This document shows positions 17,459 through 27,102 of a stretch of 64,000 bases of DNA, in pieces. The notes under the pieces are model-generated. The model made no database searches and was not told where the DNA came from. It saw nothing but the letters and a program-made list of their open reading frames with translations. The DNA lies in contig NZ_FWWT01000007.1 of the NCBI RefSeq assembly GCF_900176035.1, forward strand, positions 1-64,000. Direction: 5' to 3'. The position numbers and the translations under genes are program-made. Within the stretch, counting starts at the first letter, position 1; each line of letters starts with the position of its first letter. Origin of the DNA: Desulfonispora thiosulfatigenes DSM 11270. Its GTDB lineage: Bacteria > Bacillota > Peptococcia > Peptococcales > Desulfonisporaceae.

Positions 17459-18439
17459 TTAATTACCTTCCTCAAGTAACAAACAAGAAGCATAGTGACC
17501 ATTTCCATAATCAATTAGTTTAGGAGACTTTTGCTTACAGATATCTTTAGCCTGTCTACATCTTGTATGAAAATGACAGCCTGAAGGAGGGTTGATAGGA
17601 CTTGGAACATCTCCTTCTAATACTATTTTTTCTCCTTTATGACGTGGATTAGGCACAGGGATAGATGAAAGTAATGCTTTAGTGTAAGGATGCTTTGGAT
17701 TAGAAAACAATTCCGCATAACTAGCTAACTCCACTATTTTTCCTAAATACATAACAGCTATTCGATCACTTATATGTTTTACTACACTTAAGTCATGAGC
17801 AATAAATATATACGTAAAGCCAAACTCTTCTTGTAATTCTTCTAATAAATTTATAATTTGTGCTTGAATAGAGACGTCTAAAGCCGATACAGGTTCATCA
17901 CAAACGATAATTTTAGGTTTAACTGCTAGAGCTCTTGCTATTCCGATTCTTTGTCTTTGCCCTCCACTAAATTCATGTGGATATCTTCCAGCAAAACTTG
18001 CATCAAGGCCTACGATATCTAACAGTTCCTTAACCCGTTTCTTTTTTTCTTCCATAGTACCAATGTTATGAATAACTAAAGGCTCCATAATAATTTGCTC
18101 GACATTTTTACGTGGATTTAAAGATGCATAGGGGTCTTGGAATATCATTTGTAATTCTTGACGCATTTTCCTCATTTCTTCAGGATTTAATTTACTTAAA
18201 TCTTTTCCTTCAAAAATTACTTGTCCTTCAGTTGGTTTTAATAATTGAAGTAATAGTCGTCCTGTAGTTGATTTTCCACAACCACTTTCACCTACTAGGC
18301 CAAAAGTTTCTCCTTTATTAACCGTAAAACTAAGTCCATCAACAGCTTTAACTGCACCCACATTTTTTTCAAAAATTATTCCTTTTTTAATTGGAAAGTG
18401 TTTTTTTAAGTTTATTACTTCTAATATTTTTTCATTCAC
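17459..18439 (-). CDS. dppF: Oligopeptide/dipeptide ABC transporter ATPase (OppF/DppF type)
   Basis: A 326-residue ABC ATPase with Walker [13 protein letters not shown], signature [15 protein letters not shown] and Walker [15 protein letters not shown]. The C-terminal oligo_HPY domain holds the cysteine cluster [14 protein letters not shown], which in relatives can hold an iron-sulfur cluster. The residues PYASLNPR after the Q-loop are typical of the F subunit. It starts with GTG directly after the stop of the D subunit, behind GGGGGTG. With DppD it energises the DppBC permease. Confidence 0.92.
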   Translation of the reverse strand: MNEKILEVINLKKHFPIKKGIIFEKNVGAVKAVDGLSFTVNKGETFGLVGESGCGKSTTGRLLLQLLKPTEGQVIFEGKDLSKLNPEEMRKMRQELQMIFQDPYASLNPRKNVEQIIMEPLVIHNIGTMEEKKKRVKELLDIVGLDASFAGRYPHEFSGGQRQRIGIARALAVKPKIIVCDEPVSALDVSIQAQIINLLEELQEEFGFTYIFIAHDLSVVKHISDRIAVMYLGKIVELASYAELFSNPKHPYTKALLSSIPVPNPRHKGEKIVLEGDVPSPINPPSGCHFHTRCRQAKDICKQKSPKLIDYGNGHYASCLLLEEGN

Positions 18440-19441
18440 TTAATTCACCCCCTGTTGAGTGTTAGCCAAGGTTTCCCAAAAATGACAAGCTACTTTATGA
18501 CCTTTTTTAACTTCTTGTAGTTCTGGCTTATCCTTATGGCAAATATCTTTAGCATAAGTACACCTTGGAGCAAAGCTACACCCTGGTTTTAGACTACGTA
18601 AATTAGGAGGATTACCCTTTATGGGATTTAATTTATCCCTTTCAATCCGATCAAGTTTAGGCTGAGAATTTAAAAGACCTAAAGTATATGGGTGTAATGG
18701 TTTTTCAAATAAAGAATAAACATCTGTATATTCAACACATTTTCCTGCATACATTACTGCTACAAAATCACAAGTTTCTGCTACAACTCCTAAATCATGA
18801 GTTATCATAATTATAGCTGTATTAAATTCTTGTTGTAATTTTTTCATAAGTTTTAAGATTTGTGCTTGCACGGTTACATCTAGGGCTGTAGTTGGTTCAT
18901 CAGCAATTAAAAGTTTTGGATTGCAGGATAATCCCATTGCAATCATAGCCCTTTGTCTCATACCACCACTAAACTCATGGGGATATTGCTTAACCCTTTC
19001 TCGTGGCTCAGGAATGCCAACTAAAGTTAACATTTCTACTGCCTTTTCAAGAGCTTGTTTTTTATCACAATTTTGATGTAATTTAATTGTTTCCGCAATT
19101 TGATCTCCCACAGTAAAAGAAGGATTTAAAGCGGTCATTGGGTCTTGAAAAATCATAGAAATTTCATTTCCCCTAATTTCTCTCATTTCGTTATCTGAAA
19201 TTTTCAGTAAATCTCTTCCTTCAAAAATAATTTCACCGGCAACTATTTTTCCTGGAGGGTTTGCAATAAGTCTCATAATAGATAAAGAAGTAACACTTTT
19301 TCCAGAACCAGATTCTCCTACAATTCCTAAGGTTTGACCCTTATCTACTACTAGATCAACTCCATCAACAGCCTTGACAGGAACATCACCAGTAAAAAAA
19401 TGGGTCTTCAATCCTTTTATTTGCAATAACTCTTTTTGCAT
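18440..19441 (-). CDS. dppD: Oligopeptide/dipeptide ABC transporter ATPase (OppD/DppD type)
   Basis: A 333-residue ATPase with Walker A GESGSGKSVTSL, signature FSGGMRQRAMIAMGL and Walker B LLIADEPTTALDVT. The Q-loop region MIFQDPMTALNP is typical of the D subunit. The C-terminal cysteine motif CSFAPRCTYAKDIC is present. The start is either ATG 19441 (behind GGGTGG, preferred) or GTG 19450. It lies 20 bases after the DUF1177 gene and pairs with the F subunit downstream. Confidence 0.92.
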   Translation of the reverse strand: MQKELLQIKGLKTHFFTGDVPVKAVDGVDLVVDKGQTLGIVGESGSGKSVTSLSIMRLIANPPGKIVAGEIIFEGRDLLKISDNEMREIRGNEISMIFQDPMTALNPSFTVGDQIAETIKLHQNCDKKQALEKAVEMLTLVGIPEPRERVKQYPHEFSGGMRQRAMIAMGLSCNPKLLIADEPTTALDVTVQAQILKLMKKLQQEFNTAIIMITHDLGVVAETCDFVAVMYAGKCVEYTDVYSLFEKPLHPYTLGLLNSQPKLDRIERDKLNPIKGNPPNLRSLKPGCSFAPRCTYAKDICHKDKPELQEVKKGHKVACHFWETLANTQQGVN

Positions 19442-19461
19442 GTTTACCACCCTGCCTAAGT

Positions 19462-20394
19462 CTATTTTTCACCTAATGTTTGGAATACTTTCATAGAGCC
19501 ATATAATTTTTGAATTCTTTCAAATTCGTTGGCATCATATAGTGAAATTTGTTTTGTACCAAATACTTTAGCAACTTCAATAGTAAATCTTGCAGCTAGT
19601 CCAATATCTACAATATGACTTGCACCTGTTGCACATCCTGGCACAGGTACTCCTGCTGTAATGGCTACCCCTACTACAGGTGCAGATGTGGCTACAGCTG
19701 GTTGTAAAATACTATTTATATGATAAAGTCCATTACCATAAGGAGTAATATCTTGTTGACTTAGTGGAAAAACATTAGCAGCATTACCTGTAACTATTTC
19801 TAAAATATCAACTAAATCGCTACTTGTTTTTAGAATATAGCCTTCCTTTACCGTTGGAGATATAGCTATACCTTTATAATTCATTATTTTATTACCCTTA
19901 GTAGTATCAAGAGAAATTATTGCATCCATTTCTTTTTCTACTTCATATTGATTCATAGTTATAATATCAACTGGGGAATCCATAAAAGGAACAGGTTCAT
20001 GTGGTAATGTAGGTGCATCTGGACAAATATGAGTATTAATAATTATATCACCAGCTAATTTATCACCTAAATTATGCATTTTTCCTAACTTTAAAGCTGA
20101 AGTTAATGCTGCTGCACATCCATCCCCATCAGAAACAAAACCAATAGCCTCTGGTCTTGCTCCTATACCACCTAAACGCCCAACAATCCCAAGGGTTGGG
20201 GCAGTTCCACCTGTGGATTTACCTTGTGTACCTGGAATAAATATTCTTACAAAATCTGTTGAGCCTTTTTCGCCCATAACCGTTTGAAAGCTTACATTTT
20301 CAATGCCTTGAGCTTTAAAAAATTCTACCACTTCTAATCCATTTACTTTAGGACTATCTAATAATTCATATATATCAATTGCTTGTTTTAGCAT
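19462..20394 (-). CDS. DUF1177 family protein in a peptide-uptake operon
   Basis: A 310-residue soluble protein that I recognise as DUF1177. It is rich in conserved glycines: GTQGKSTGGTAPTLGIVGRL, then FVSDGDGCAAALTSALKLG, INTHICPDAP and a C-terminal GVPVPGCATGASHIVDIGLA. The clusters of D, H and C in the SDGDG and THICPDAP segments could form a metal or catalytic site, but no reaction has been shown to my knowledge. The gene starts one base inside the M20 hydrolase stop (TAATG) and precedes the two ATPase genes. Co-occurrence with peptide transport, an M20 hydrolase and a racemase suggests a step in the breakdown of a specific peptide or amino-acid derivative. Confidence 0.78.
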   Translation of the reverse strand: MLKQAIDIYELLDSPKVNGLEVVEFFKAQGIENVSFQTVMGEKGSTDFVRIFIPGTQGKSTGGTAPTLGIVGRLGGIGARPEAIGFVSDGDGCAAALTSALKLGKMHNLGDKLAGDIIINTHICPDAPTLPHEPVPFMDSPVDIITMNQYEVEKEMDAIISLDTTKGNKIMNYKGIAISPTVKEGYILKTSSDLVDILEIVTGNAANVFPLSQQDITPYGNGLYHINSILQPAVATSAPVVGVAITAGVPVPGCATGASHIVDIGLAARFTIEVAKVFGTKQISLYDANEFERIQKLYGSMKVFQTLGEK

Positions 20395-21569
20395 TAGATT
20401 TCCTCCTTTAACGCTTTATACTCTTCTTGAGCCTTTTCTACTAATTCTGGATTTTGGAATAGATCAATTGCTGTCAGAGCAAGAGCCTTGGTTGCCGTAA
20501 TTAAAGCTCTATGACCTGCCTCACTACCACAAGCATCTGCAAATCCAGTAGTATGAGTTGCTAAACCTTCACCTAGGCCTATATAAGATTGAAATCCAGG
20601 AAGAACCTGAGTAACATTACCCATATCAGTAGATCCTAGTCCTTCTTCAATATTACGTGGATAAACTTTTTCTCCTACTAATAAGTAGTTTTTTTCTAAC
20701 TGTTTAGTTAAAATACTATTATTCATAATTTCATCATAGCTTAGTTCTTCTTGTTTAAATTCTAATTTTGCTCCCGTTGAAAGTGATGCGGCTTCGCTAC
20801 ATTTGTAAATCTTTTCAACTATTTTATCTAAATCTTTTCTCTTTAAAGCACGTACACTAAATCTACATTCGGCTAATTCTGGTACTATATTAGTTACCAC
20901 GCCACCTTTTGTTATTATTCCATGAATTCTTATATCATCTTTAAGGTGACCTCTGAGACCATTAATATTATTAAAAGTTTGAATTACAGCTTCCAAAGCA
21001 TTAATGCCTTCATGTGGAAAGGCTGCAGCATGAGCAGGTTTTCCATGAAAAGTTATGACTAATTCAGCATTAGCTAAAGAAATATCATCAACCATTGTTT
21101 TATCAGCTGGATGAATTATCATAGCACAATCTAAATCTGTAAAGCATCCTTTTTCTATCATGATAACTTTGCCTCCCCCGCCTTCTTCAGCAGGAGTACC
21201 ATATACAACTAAAGTTCCTTTTAAATCTTTCATATATTTACTAATGGATATAGCAGCCCCTATACTAATCGTACCAATTAAATTATGACCACATGCATGT
21301 CCAATCTCTGGGAGAGCATCGTATTCTGCTAAAATACCAATAGTTGGACCTTGTTCCTTTCCCTCAAAGGTTGCTTTAAATGCTGTCTCTATTCCTTTAA
21401 CTCCTTGTTCTACCTTAAATCCATGTGCTGTTAATTTATCAGTTAATACTTTAACTGCTTTAAATTCTTCAAAAGAAAGTTCAGGGTTATCAAATATATA
21501 ATCACTTAAATTAATTAACTCATCTTTATTTTTTTCAACTTCGCTAATAATTTTATCTTTTAATTCCAT
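20394..21569 (-). CDS. M20 family metallo-amidohydrolase/peptidase
   Basis: A 391-residue zinc hydrolase of the M20D-type group. Metal ligands appear in GHACGHNLIGT and in the PAEEGGGGK segment (the general-base glutamate is in EEGG). The dimerisation-domain histidine is in GKPAHAAAFPHEG. It probably cleaves an N-acyl or dipeptide bond of the imported substrate. The frame is open to 21584, but that region is the Shine-Dalgarno GGAGGT; the ATG at 21569, seven bases later, is preferred. It lies between the DppC and DUF1177 genes with one-base coupling to the latter. Confidence 0.88.
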   Translation of the reverse strand: MELKDKIISEVEKNKDELINLSDYIFDNPELSFEEFKAVKVLTDKLTAHGFKVEQGVKGIETAFKATFEGKEQGPTIGILAEYDALPEIGHACGHNLIGTISIGAAISISKYMKDLKGTLVVYGTPAEEGGGGKVIMIEKGCFTDLDCAMIIHPADKTMVDDISLANAELVITFHGKPAHAAAFPHEGINALEAVIQTFNNINGLRGHLKDDIRIHGIITKGGVVTNIVPELAECRFSVRALKRKDLDKIVEKIYKCSEAASLSTGAKLEFKQEELSYDEIMNNSILTKQLEKNYLLVGEKVYPRNIEEGLGSTDMGNVTQVLPGFQSYIGLGEGLATHTTGFADACGSEAGHRALITATKALALTAIDLFQNPELVEKAQEEYKALKEEI

Positions 21570-21584
21570 ATTAATTACCTCCAT

Positions 21585-22430
21585 TTATTGTTTCAGCCTT
21601 GGATCTAAAGCATCACGTAGTCCATCCCCAAATAAATTAAATCCCAGTACAGAAAATAAAATTGCAAGTCCAGAAAAGGTTGAAATATGAGATGCCATAC
21701 CAAGATATTCTTGTCCTGCTTTTAAAATACTACCCCAAGACGGATCTGGTTCTCTTATTCCTAGTCCTAAAAAGCTTAAAGCTGCTTCGGATAAAATAGC
21801 CCCAGCTATCCCCATTGTCGCGTATACAATTAAAGGAGCCATACAATTGGGTAAAATATGTGAAAATAATAATCTCTTATTTTTAGCACCTAAAGCCTTA
21901 GCAGCTTCGACATAATCTTGTTCCTTAACTACTAAAGTTTCGCCTCTAACTATCCTTGCAAATCCAGGTATATTTATTATACTTACAGCAATAATAATAT
22001 TATGGATACCTGATCCTAAAGCAGTCATTAATGCTATTGATAATAAAACATATGGAAAAGCAAATAAACCATCCATAATACGCATTATAATACTGTCTAT
22101 TTTACCTCCATAAAAACCTGCAACTAATCCTAAAACAGTACCAATTGTTCCTCCAATTAATATTGATACCATACCTACAATTAGAGAAACTCTTGATCCA
22201 TGTAGGATCCTAGTTAATAAATCACGCCCAAAGTCATCAGTTCCTAAAATATGACCATCAACCCCAGGAGCTAAAAATGAATCTGCTAAATTCATTTCAT
22301 TAGGACTAAAAGGAGTTAATAATGGAGCAAAAATTGCTACTGTAATGTTGATTATTACAATTATCATGCCGATCATGGCTAATTTATTTTTTTTAAGTCT
22401 ATGCCAAACTTGACCATTAAAAAGCCCCAT
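21585..22430 (-). CDS. dppC: Peptide ABC transporter permease (DppC/OppC type)
   Basis: A 281-residue inner-membrane permease with the N-terminal OppC_N segment (KNKLAMIGMIIVIINI) and five further hydrophobic helices. The family loop HILGTDDFGRDLLTRILHGSR is present. The ABC-binding loop YVEAAKALGAKNKRLLFSHILPN contains the EAA motif that contacts the ATPase. It starts with ATG after GGAGG, immediately following the DppB stop, and forms the permease heterodimer with DppB. Confidence 0.93.
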   Translation of the reverse strand: MGLFNGQVWHRLKKNKLAMIGMIIVIINITVAIFAPLLTPFSPNEMNLADSFLAPGVDGHILGTDDFGRDLLTRILHGSRVSLIVGMVSILIGGTIGTVLGLVAGFYGGKIDSIIMRIMDGLFAFPYVLLSIALMTALGSGIHNIIIAVSIINIPGFARIVRGETLVVKEQDYVEAAKALGAKNKRLLFSHILPNCMAPLIVYATMGIAGAILSEAALSFLGLGIREPDPSWGSILKAGQEYLGMASHISTFSGLAILFSVLGFNLFGDGLRDALDPRLKQ

Positions 22431-22432
22431 TA

Positions 22433-23392
22433 CTAATTACCTCCTTCATTATCATAGCTAATCCTTGGATTAACCCACACATATAATAAATCTACAATTA
22501 AATTAATTATGACAAACATTAAAGCTAAAAACATAACACTACCTTGCACCATAATGAAATCCCTTTTTTCAATCGCATCAACTATTAATCTACCCATTCC
22601 TGGCCATGCAAAAATTGTTTCAGTTAATACTGCCCCACTTAACATCATAGAAATTTGCATACCCATAACAGTAATAATCGGAACTAAGGCATTTTTTAAG
22701 GAGTGTTTGCCAATAACTATCCATTCAGAAAGTCCTTTCGCCCTTGCTGTTCTAATATAATCTTGTCTAACAACTTCAAGCATACTTGATCTGGTAATTC
22801 TAGCTAAATTTGCCATAGGTATCGTTGATAATGCTATACTTGGCAAAATTAAATGACTAATTACATCCCATAATCCATTAGCCATGCTTCCCATCCCAAT
22901 TGCAGGTAATATTTGAAGTTTAGTTGAAAATATTAACACCATCATTAATCCTAACCAATATACAGGCAATGATACTCCAATTAATGCAAAAGTCATGCTA
23001 ATATAATCAAAAATTGAATATTGCTTTACAGCTGAAATAATACCAATTGGAATAGCTACTATAATAGCTATAAATAAAGCTGCTACAGTTAATAAAATAG
23101 TATTTGGTAATGTATCTAAGATTAAATTTAATACGGGTTGATGATATGCTATCGAAGTTCCTAAATCACCCTGTAATAAATCCAGTAAAAATCTACCATA
23201 CTGTACAAGCCAAGGATCATTTATACCTAATTTTAATTCAAGTGCTTTAATTGCTTCCGCTGTTGCTTGTGGCCCAAGCATAACTTCTGCAGGATTACCA
23301 GGTAAAACTCTAGTAATTATAAAAACAACCACTGAAACAGAAAATAAAACAGGTATTAATCCTATAATTCTTTTTAAAACATACTTAAACAA
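22433..23392 (-). CDS. dppB: Peptide ABC transporter permease (DppB/OppB type)
   Basis: About 319 residues with the DppB start FKYVLKRIIGLIPVL, motif TRVLPGNPAEVMLG and the EAA loop YIRTARAKGLSEWIVIGKHSLKNALVP. There are six transmembrane helices. The frame is open to an ATG at 23428 that lies at the edge of the intercistronic hairpin and lacks a ribosome site. The TTG at 23392, with GGGGGGAG six bases upstream, gives the usual DppB N-terminus and is preferred. Confidence 0.9.
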   Translation of the reverse strand: MFKYVLKRIIGLIPVLFSVSVVVFIITRVLPGNPAEVMLGPQATAEAIKALELKLGINDPWLVQYGRFLLDLLQGDLGTSIAYHQPVLNLILDTLPNTILLTVAALFIAIIVAIPIGIISAVKQYSIFDYISMTFALIGVSLPVYWLGLMMVLIFSTKLQILPAIGMGSMANGLWDVISHLILPSIALSTIPMANLARITRSSMLEVVRQDYIRTARAKGLSEWIVIGKHSLKNALVPIITVMGMQISMMLSGAVLTETIFAWPGMGRLIVDAIEKRDFIMVQGSVMFLALMFVIINLIVDLLYVWVNPRISYDNEGGN

Positions 23393-23428
23393 AAATCTCC
23401 CCCCTAACATTAGGTAGTACACTATCAT

Positions 23429-23461
23429 AAAAAATATGTAGCCAAAGGCTACATATTTTTT
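23429..23461 (-). terminator. Intercistronic hairpin between binding protein and permease genes
   Basis: A perfect 15-base arm (AAAAAATATGTAGCC) with a 3-base loop, starting at the stop codon of the binding-protein gene and ending in a run of Ts on the minus strand. It looks like a leaky terminator or 3' stabiliser that would leave more binding-protein mRNA than permease mRNA, a known arrangement in ABC operons. Confidence 0.75.
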
Positions 23462-25055
23462 ATTGTTCTACCCATACATTTCTTTCTTGTGTTACTATTC
23501 TAACTTGATCGTCTGGGCAAATATTGTAATCATGAACTCTGCTTCTAACACCATTGATATTATCTTTATGGAAACCTTCTACATGTGGTACTTCTGCTAC
23601 TGCCTTTTCAATTACTTCTTTATAAAGAGCTTTACGTTCAGCCTGATCTACAGTTTTTCCTTTTGCATCTTCAATTAACTTAGTTACCTCTTCATTATCA
23701 AAACCTTGTCCATTTCCTAAATATCCGATTTGATCTTTATGGAATAATTGATATAAGAAGAAATCAGGATCTGGATACCAAGTCCAAGCTAATAAATAAA
23801 TAGGTGCTTCTCCTTTTGCTACCTTATTACTATATGAACCCCACTCTAGCTTTTCAATTTCAGCATCAATACCTACTTCTTTTAATTGAGTTTGCATTAT
23901 TTGAGCCCATTTTACACGAAATGGTTTATTTGGAGTAACAATTGTAGTTTCAAATCCATTTTCATAACCAGCTTCTTTTAAGAGAGCTTTAGCCTTTTCA
24001 ATATCAGGTTTTTGAATAGCTAATTTTTCTAAAGAAGCATCATAACCCCATGATTTACTTGGTAATGGAAGGTAAGCCCTAGTAGCTCCTCCAAATTGAA
24101 AAATGTTCTTTACTGCTGCATCTACATCTAAAGCATAGCTAATAGCCTTTCGTACACGTATGTCAGCAGTTGGTCCTTTTTTCATATCCATACCTGCAAA
24201 ATATACGTTCATTCCTGGCATTGTTTGAATATTTATATTAGAATCAGCTTCTAATTTTTGTTTATCAGGTCCTGCTACTGCAACTGAAATATCAATATCA
24301 CCACTAATTAAAGCATTTGACATCATTGCTTGATCAGGAATAAATTTAAATACTAATTTATCTAGATGAGGCTTTTTCGCCCAATACTTTTCATTTTTCA
24401 CTAAAGTAACATTATCATCTTTAGCCCATGTACTAAAAATAAAAGGTCCTGTTCCTATAGGGTTTTGACCAAAATCATCCCCTAAACCTTCAACTTCTTC
24501 TTTAGGGATAATAGCATTACCTGGGTCAGTTAATCTTGCTAAGAAAGCAGCATTTGGAGATTTTAATACTAATTTAACAGTGTTTTCATCTACCACAATT
24601 GCTTCTTTTAAATCGCTTAAACGACCTAAAGCCGATTCATTAGCTGATCTTTCTAAACTGAACTTAACATCTTCTGGTGTAACTTTACGTTCTTTTACAA
24701 ACTTACCTGGGTGGAAATATACATCATCTCTTAAAGTAAATGTATATTCTAACATATCCTCAGATACCTTCCAGCCATCTTTACCAATAGAACCTACTAT
24801 ACTTTGTTGATCATCGGTATATGTAACTAATGTGTCAAAAATAGAATTCATCACGCTAGATTCATAAGTACCTGTATATTGTGCAGGATCTAAAGTTTTT
24901 GGCACCTGATCTAAACCAACGGTTAAACTTCCTCCATCCATTGGTTCTAAGTTAGCGTCTTGTCCAGCATTATCATCTTTTTTACCGCAACCAGTAATCA
25001 TGACTGCTAACATTAAGCATATAACTAATAAATAATTCAATGATTTGCGTTTCAT
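23460..25055 (-). CDS. dppA: Peptide ABC transporter substrate-binding lipoprotein
   Basis: A 531-residue extracellular solute-binding protein of family 5. It has a lipoprotein signal peptide (positive MKRKS, hydrophobic core, lipobox ITGC with the cysteine near residue 23). The mature start is a charged linker followed by LTVGLDQVPKTLDPAQYTGT, the standard family 5 opening. The motif ALDVDAAVKNIF is also typical. First gene of the eight-gene operon, with AAGGAGG seven bases before the ATG. The ligand is a peptide or nickel/opine-like compound by family; operon context favours a small peptide. Confidence 0.92.
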   Translation of the reverse strand: MKRKSLNYLLVICLMLAVMITGCGKKDDNAGQDANLEPMDGGSLTVGLDQVPKTLDPAQYTGTYESSVMNSIFDTLVTYTDDQQSIVGSIGKDGWKVSEDMLEYTFTLRDDVYFHPGKFVKERKVTPEDVKFSLERSANESALGRLSDLKEAIVVDENTVKLVLKSPNAAFLARLTDPGNAIIPKEEVEGLGDDFGQNPIGTGPFIFSTWAKDDNVTLVKNEKYWAKKPHLDKLVFKFIPDQAMMSNALISGDIDISVAVAGPDKQKLEADSNINIQTMPGMNVYFAGMDMKKGPTADIRVRKAISYALDVDAAVKNIFQFGGATRAYLPLPSKSWGYDASLEKLAIQKPDIEKAKALLKEAGYENGFETTIVTPNKPFRVKWAQIMQTQLKEVGIDAEIEKLEWGSYSNKVAKGEAPIYLLAWTWYPDPDFFLYQLFHKDQIGYLGNGQGFDNEEVTKLIEDAKGKTVDQAERKALYKEVIEKAVAEVPHVEGFHKDNINGVRSRVHDYNICPDDQVRIVTQERNVWVEQ

Positions 25056-25185
25056 TCATAAACCTCCTTCATTAATTTAATCTACTTAATTAAAAGTATA
25101 ATGTAATAGTTACTATTAATCATTGTACATAGATTACTAATTGCAATCTTTTAATTTGTGCACCGTGTATAATGTGTATCCAATT

Positions 25186-26832
25186 TTATAGATTTAACAA
25201 ATGTCTTATTTTTATCGCTATTGACAAACTAAGTTTAATCTCAGGTTCATCAATATCTAAGTTTAAGATTTGTCTAATTCTCTTTAATCGATAGTTTAAA
25301 GTGTTTCTATGCATAAATAAATTTTCCGCTGTTAAGAGCACATTCGCATTATACTTGTAATATTGTTCTAGTGTATGAACATAATCAGTGTTATTCTTTT
25401 GGTCATATTGTACCAACATCTCTAGATATTCCTTATAAAACTCATTTAAGCTATTATTATCCTGATTAGAAAACAATATACGATAAACTCCCATATCATC
25501 GAAATTATAGATTTTTCCGCTTCCTAAAACTTTTCTACCAATAGTTAAAGCTTGATTTGCTTCTTCATAACCCGTTGAAAAATTACCAATTTCTTTTACA
25601 GTTTTGCTGATACCTATTGATAAAGAAATATCTAAAAACTTTGTTTCTACATTCTTTTTAATTTTCTTAGCGATAAATAAACAATACTCTTTTACCTCCT
25701 TAGTATCGGCAAAATTAGTATCTAAAAATAATAGAAACCCATCTCCCCGTTCCGTAAGTATTGAGTTTTTAGTGTTCGCTAAAACAACCTTTTTGATCGT
25801 ATTATATATTTCGCTTTTAAAATCTTCCATTTCATACATTTTGTCAATCTTTCTCTGGTTTAAGCTGTAATTATCAATATATACATTCATAATCACAAAT
25901 TCTTTATTAATATCCCACCCAAAGTCATTTGCTCTTTTTACTAAACTATATCCTTCTACATATTTATTTACTAAAAGCTCATCAATAAAATCCCGCTGTA
26001 GTCTTATTTCTGTTTCAAAAATTGCCTTTTCCTTCATAATTTCTAAAGCTGCTACAGTTGCACTTCTTTCTAGGGCTATTACAGTAAAATCGTTAATACT
26101 ATCTTCTTCATCTAATATAAGTACTACTCCATATTTTTTTCTTCCAGCTAAAATTGAAACTATCACTTGATTGCTTGAATCATCTTTAATAACAGAGATT
26201 CCTTCTTTTAAATACTCACCCATTAATTTTGTGTTTAATCTTTTTTCTCTTAAAAATAAATACACTTCTTTACTTTTTTCATCTGCACAAAAATCCAGCA
26301 AATCTCCCGCCTTATTTTCAATAAAAACTGGCTTATTAATTACTTCTGCCAAAATATTTGTTACGCCTTTTAAACCTCCGCCACTTAAAACCATTTTATT
26401 TAATCTTTGATGTAGTTCATCCCCTAAACGTAAAAGCCTAGTTTGCTCTTGTAAGATTAAGCTTAAAACATTATTAATTATATCCGAATAAATAACATTT
26501 CCTGGTAGTTCAATAATCGGAATGTTTAGCCTATCTGCTAATTTTAAGACCTCATCAGGTATATTATCTAGATAACGTCCTAGTTTAATAGCTAGAGCTG
26601 TTTCTTTTTTATTAGCTAAAAATTTCACAATGTTAAGCAATTTTGTTTCATCTTTTTGCATAGCAAATGTTGTGGTTAATAAAAAGGTGTTTTTTCTAAT
26701 CCAATCTCCAAAATCCGGAACCTCAATTACATCAATATATTCTATTTTATTATTTAAACCATTTTCCCCCGCTACAACCTTAGCATTTTTTAATATATCT
26801 AAACTTAGAATTTCTTTTACAGTAACACGCAT
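25186..26832 (-). CDS. PucR family transcriptional regulator
   Basis: A 548-residue regulator. Residues 1-125 form the PucR N-terminal domain (LSLDILKNAKVVAGENGLNN). A middle region of GGDEF-like fold (CdaR type, about 300-430) contains LSIGISKTVKEIG. The C-terminal HTH_30 domain reads NVLLTAENLFMHRNTLNYRLKRI (about 500-525). It is the same orientation and lies 130 bp upstream of the binding-protein gene, so it probably senses a substrate or product of the peptide pathway and controls that operon. AAAGGGAG precedes the ATG. PucR proteins act on purine or amino-acid catabolism; the effector here is not known. Confidence 0.85.
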   Translation of the reverse strand: MRVTVKEILSLDILKNAKVVAGENGLNNKIEYIDVIEVPDFGDWIRKNTFLLTTTFAMQKDETKLLNIVKFLANKKETALAIKLGRYLDNIPDEVLKLADRLNIPIIELPGNVIYSDIINNVLSLILQEQTRLLRLGDELHQRLNKMVLSGGGLKGVTNILAEVINKPVFIENKAGDLLDFCADEKSKEVYLFLREKRLNTKLMGEYLKEGISVIKDDSSNQVIVSILAGRKKYGVVLILDEEDSINDFTVIALERSATVAALEIMKEKAIFETEIRLQRDFIDELLVNKYVEGYSLVKRANDFGWDINKEFVIMNVYIDNYSLNQRKIDKMYEMEDFKSEIYNTIKKVVLANTKNSILTERGDGFLLFLDTNFADTKEVKEYCLFIAKKIKKNVETKFLDISLSIGISKTVKEIGNFSTGYEEANQALTIGRKVLGSGKIYNFDDMGVYRILFSNQDNNSLNEFYKEYLEMLVQYDQKNNTDYVHTLEQYYKYNANVLLTAENLFMHRNTLNYRLKRIRQILNLDIDEPEIKLSLSIAIKIRHLLNL

Positions 26833-27036
26833 AAAAATCTCCCTTTTGTCTTAATATCTATCTCATCTCTGCTGTAATATACTTATATTTAAAATTCTCA
26901 TTTAAAAGTTCATTAATTATTGTTCCTAGTAATTAAGTTTATTATATCATTTAAAACATAGAGTAATATTATCTAATTAATATTTTAAATACAACTTCTA
27001 GGGTATAATCATAAATTACCGAAAAAACAATTAAAA

Positions 27037-27080
27037 AAGGGCACCTTGCAGAAATTAAATTTCTATGCAAGGTTACCCTT
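27037..27080 (-). terminator. Terminator of the thiZXY operon
   Basis: A long hairpin with arms AAGGGxAxCCTTGCATAGAAA and complement (with small mismatches), followed by TTTTTTAATTG on the minus strand. It lies about 20 bases after the thiY-like stop. Confidence 0.8.
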
Positions 27081-27102
27081 AAAATGACCTAGTCAAGCAA
27101 AA

